DNA of 7,603 nt from Chloroflexota bacterium. Its GTDB lineage: Bacteria; Chloroflexota; Dehalococcoidia; UBA2247; RBG-13-53-26. Shown one piece after another: positions 5,415 through 7,603 of this stretch (position 1 is its first letter; every line of letters starts with the position of its first letter). Under the pieces are notes generated by a model. It made no database searches. It was not told where the DNA came from and saw nothing but the letters and a program-made list of their open reading frames with translations. The DNA is taken from the NCBI GenBank assembly GCA_017885485.1, contig JAFNFZ010000089.1, forward strand, positions 7,471 to 15,073, written 5' to 3'. Both the position numbers and the translations under genes were made by a program.

Positions 5415-6062
5415 CTACCGGGTCTGATTCTTCAGGAAGTCCAAAGCGTAATGAAATCGCGTCTTCAGGTAAGAGTGGAGATCAGCAAGCCCCTGAGCCT
5501 CCTGAGGTGATATTGAGCGAGTGTGATGTATGGCGGTGTGCTGCCCAGAAGCGATATTTGTCATAAGGAGAGTTGCTGCGCTCTCTGCCACAGCAAGCAT
5601 TCTGTGGGCCTTGGCAGCACTAGCACCAGCAGTGAGGCGCCAGTAGGCGAGTGCTTCTCTTTCAGATATGCCATCCAACTTGCGTGACTTAGCTTTCTGG
5701 ATAGCTTCCGACCGAAGCCAGTTTGTCAACATGTCAGCTATGTCCCTATCATCTGCACGAACCCGCTGCGGCCCTGTTTCGGGTGCGATGGCTCTAATCC
5801 TCCTGCGGCCTTCGCCAGTCAGCTGATAGCGCTTCTTTCCTATCTGTACCAGCCACCCCCTTTTCTGAAGACCTCTGTTCGCCGTTGTGATTTGGGTGAG
5901 GACCTTGTTAGAGTCAGGGTACTGCTCGAAACCCATGAGACAGAAATCACTCGGGAACTTCTTGAAAGTGGCAACCACCAGATCCTCTGCAGTGAAGCCA
6001 TCATCGGGCAGATCGGATGCCGCTGCCAGGATCTTCTCGTCAATCGTCCAGTGTCCTTCCAT
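5415..6062 (-). CDS. Winged-helix (wHTH) domain protein, translationally coupled to the upstream large protein
   Basis: This 215-residue protein has an apparent winged-helix fold at about 5-95: helices over TIDEKILAAASDL and TAEDLVVATFKKF, a third helix in NKVLTQITTANRGLQKRGW, then a wing-like beta segment LVQIGKKRYQLTGEGRRRI. The C-terminal half is helical, with an Ala-rich stretch (143-168), and ends in LHSYLKTRFHYALDFLK. A DNA-binding or adaptor role is inferred, with no family name recognised. The ATG at 6062 is preferred over the longer start at 6101. The sequence TGAGGGCAGACATG places a GAGGG ribosome site 5 bases before it, overlapping the stop codon of the upstream gene, whereas 6101 has no such site. 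That arrangement implies coupled synthesis and probable joint function with the neighbour. Confidence 0.75.
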   Translation of the reverse strand: MEGHWTIDEKILAAASDLPDDGFTAEDLVVATFKKFPSDFCLMGFEQYPDSNKVLTQITTANRGLQKRGWLVQIGKKRYQLTGEGRRRIRAIAPETGPQRVRADDRDIADMLTNWLRSEAIQKAKSRKLDGISEREALAYWRLTAGASAAKAHRMLAVAESAATLLMTNIASGQHTAIHHTRSISPQEAQGLADLHSYLKTRFHYALDFLKNQTR

Positions 6063-6070
6063 GTCTGCCC

Positions 6071-7603
6071 TCAGATGGGACGCCACTCGCCGTTCAGCCA
6101 TGCCTGGAAGTTCGCCGCCAAGGCTTTGCGATATTGCGTTGGGCGGTCACGCAGCAGTTCTTCAACCTCGCCAGGTTCCCATTTCTCGCCCAAGCGTAGT
6201 GGCACCCTAAATACGACCTCAGCATACCTCTCTGCGAGGTAGACCCTGAATTCTGGGGAATGATAACTGAGCTCTCCTTCCTCTCTGTAGAACTGGTCTG
6301 CAATTGGGCTCCTCATGTTGACCCAGTAGATGTTCCTCCTGCGATCCGCGATATCTTGCACGACCGTGCCTGCATCCGGGTCAAGCATCTTCGGTTTCTC
6401 TGCATCTGGGTCTTCATCGATTTCACTAAGCAGGATTTTGGGGTACCTTTGCTCTTCTATGATGACCTCCCCAGCCACAGTTGATACTCGTATCCGATCC
6501 GATGTCGCTCCTAATGCGGAGGCCCAGACCTCAGCCGAACCCGGGGCCGCCGTTGCAGTGACGACTCCTACGTTAGACCCGACCTTGACAAACTGATCAT
6601 CGGTGGAATGCCAGTCGAGTTTGACACCGGCATGAAGTTCCCCATTGGAGGTGACAGTGTATTGGAGATACCGTTTCTTGCCGACCGACAGTGGCTCTTC
6701 AGTGTCCGGCGTTATCTCGATCTTGTCGATGTGAATGACCTCCAGATTCACTGGAGGGCTCCGCACGCCATTCTCTGCTACAGCCCATATCTGGCATTGT
6801 CCGGCTTGTCCGGTTATGATACTGCCGAGCTGAGCGTATGCCACGCCCGTATTCGAACTCTCCCAGTGGACTGGAACAGATCTCACACGATTCCCATTGG
6901 AGTCGAAGAACTCAAGACGCACATAGAGGCTCACATTCTCACCACACAAGTTGACTCCTTCACCCATATTGTGTGTAATGCTCGTCACTTCACCTTCGGG
7001 CAGCGCGCCACGACCAGGACCTGTGATATCTTCTCTCTCCCGTTTTCTAATAATCTCCTCCATTTCCTCTAGAAACTGACGCAGAAAACGATTCATGTCT
7101 CCGTTCAGGTCCTGCAATTCCTTCCTTTCTTGGTCAGTGTAACGGTCTCGAGCCTGCTCGTAGAAACGGTTGGCATATTCAACGATCTGCGTTCTTAGCC
7201 ATTGCCTCACTGCCCTAGTCAATGGTGAATCGTGCGGCTCTGCACGGAAATTCGTTTCAAATTCTTGCAGCGCATCCAGGTGGAGTTCACCATATATGTG
7301 TTCGGCATAGCCACCTGCCAAACCCTCGACATCGTACAGGCCAACTACACCCTTGGAACTCGACTCACAGCGAATTATGTGCCGATGCCGGAGAGCGCCC
7401 CGCATTGCCTCCGAAGAGGTGTGCATGATCAGCTTGCCCATCTCATATGTGCCACCAACGGTTGTATCAACGTCCCCTCCATCTGGATCCGGAAGGATCC
7501 TGGGCACCGCAACTTCAAATGGTTTTTCACCTCCGGGTAGAGGTTTGATAGACTCAAGACGAAGAGGGCGTTCCGAAGCAGCAAGACGACCGTCAACCAT
7601 TGC
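6071..7603 (-). CDS. Large multidomain protein with coiled coil and two tandem BIG2-like Ig domains; possible GHKL-ATPase-type N-terminus (5' end outside window)
   Basis: The frame stays open to the right edge and ends at TGA (6071-6073), leaving at least 509 residues (numbered here from the Met at 7600). That Met is probably internal because the frame continues through it. Residues 1-125 are a mixed alpha/beta region with VVGLYDVEGLAGGYAEHIYG, faintly like the segment after the nucleotide-binding domain in GHKL (Hsp90/MutL/MORC) ATPases. Residues 128-190 form a charged helix or coiled coil. Two BIG2-like Ig domains follow (about 204-288 and 291-376), with the hallmarks VHWESSNTGVAYAQLGSIITGQAGQCQIWA and KLDWHSTDDQFVKV.SNVGVVTATAAPGSAEVWA split across strands. 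The C-terminal domain (about 385-509) contains IYWVNMRSP and a Glu/Arg-rich helical end. No signal peptide or membrane segment is visible. The ATPase idea is inference; the Ig domains are well supported. Confidence 0.7.
   Translation of the reverse strand, partial: AMVDGRLAASERPLRLESIKPLPGGEKPFEVAVPRILPDPDGGDVDTTVGGTYEMGKLIMHTSSEAMRGALRHRHIIRCESSSKGVVGLYDVEGLAGGYAEHIYGELHLDALQEFETNFRAEPHDSPLTRAVRQWLRTQIVEYANRFYEQARDRYTDQERKELQDLNGDMNRFLRQFLEEMEEIIRKREREDITGPGRGALPEGEVTSITHNMGEGVNLCGENVSLYVRLEFFDSNGNRVRSVPVHWESSNTGVAYAQLGSIITGQAGQCQIWAVAENGVRSPPVNLEVIHIDKIEITPDTEEPLSVGKKRYLQYTVTSNGELHAGVKLDWHSTDDQFVKVGSNVGVVTATAAPGSAEVWASALGATSDRIRVSTVAGEVIIEEQRYPKILLSEIDEDPDAEKPKMLDPDAGTVVQDIADRRRNIYWVNMRSPIADQFYREEGELSYHSPEFRVYLAERYAEVVFRVPLRLGEKWEPGEVEELLRDRPTQYRKALAANFQAWLNGEWRPI
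6473..6991 (-). repeat. Tandem BIG2-like Ig domain pair in the large protein gene
   Basis: Residues 204-288 and 291-376 of the visible protein share the BIG2 pattern: a leading beta strand, a W-x-S core (HWESS and DWHST), then G-x-x-T/V before a small-residue strand (QIWAVAENG and EVWASALGA). The DNA copies are diverged, so the repeat shows mainly at protein level. Confidence 0.7.

Larger units (their letters stand above)
1165..7603. mobile_element. Integrase-proximal part of a putative genomic island inserted at selC
   Basis: The region begins at the 3' end of tRNA-Sec with a tyrosine recombinase transcribed away from the tRNA. Only accessory-type genes follow: a large secreted repeat protein, small hypothetical genes and a large multidomain protein. 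There are sizeable gaps between several of them. These are the usual marks of an island or integrative element using a tRNA gene as target. The distal attachment repeat, and hence the element's end, is not in the window. No replication, conjugation or phage structural genes are seen, so the element class is unknown. Confidence 0.55.

Noticed and set aside
6608..7072. 154-residue plus-strand open frame opposite the Ig-domain region
   Set aside because: It is antisense to a coding sequence with clear domain structure on the minus strand.
1165..7603. Second attachment site (repeat of the tRNA-Sec 3' end)
   Set aside because: Reading both strands for the T-arm and acceptor sequence found no second copy, so the element's far end is taken to be outside the window.
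1165..7603. CRISPR array or toxin-antitoxin pair
   Set aside because: No regularly spaced repeats were seen, and no pair of small overlapping genes of toxin-antitoxin type is present.

Overview
This looks like chromosomal DNA of an environmental bacterium, most likely a Chloroflexota/Dehalococcoidia-type lineage. That call is an inference from the style of the TatC protein, a tyrosine integrase with Trp in place of the last catalytic His, and a secreted fibronectin-III/beta-helix protein ending in an NNWWG motif. No marker gene settles it. The lineage uses, or once used, selenocysteine, because a complete tRNA-Sec gene is present.

Layout. Bases 1-1056 are core genome: the Ala/Pro-rich tail of a probable TatA/TatB protein, a 123-base spacer with two palindromic repeat units, and tatC (+). 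A tRNA-Sec gene (selC, anticodon TCA, encoded CCA) starts 11 bases after the tatC stop. From its 3' end onward the window looks like the integrase-proximal part of an island inserted at selC. First comes a complete tyrosine recombinase (+), whose reading frame runs back into the tRNA gene. All remaining genes lie on the minus strand, facing the integrase. Read in their own direction they are: a large protein cut by the right edge (at least 509 residues, coiled coil plus two tandem BIG2-like Ig domains); a 215-residue winged-helix protein translationally coupled to it; a 168-residue protein with one membrane segment; and a 619-residue putative lipoprotein with Ig-like, two fibronectin-III and beta-helix regions. 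No second copy of the tRNA 3' end was seen, so the far end of the island must lie beyond base 7603.

How they may work together. TatA/B and TatC form the twin-arginine export pathway. The integrase would have placed the cargo at selC. The coupled pair at 5415-7603 is the most unusual part. It may be an ATPase-like protein plus a wHTH partner, of the kind carried in accessory or defence islands, but the ATPase assignment rests on weak resemblance and its catalytic end is outside the window. The lipoprotein gene has its own promoter-like element, set inside an almost symmetric palindrome (4113-4150). The 614 bases at 4801-5414 hold no convincing gene but contain several short repeats and hairpins.
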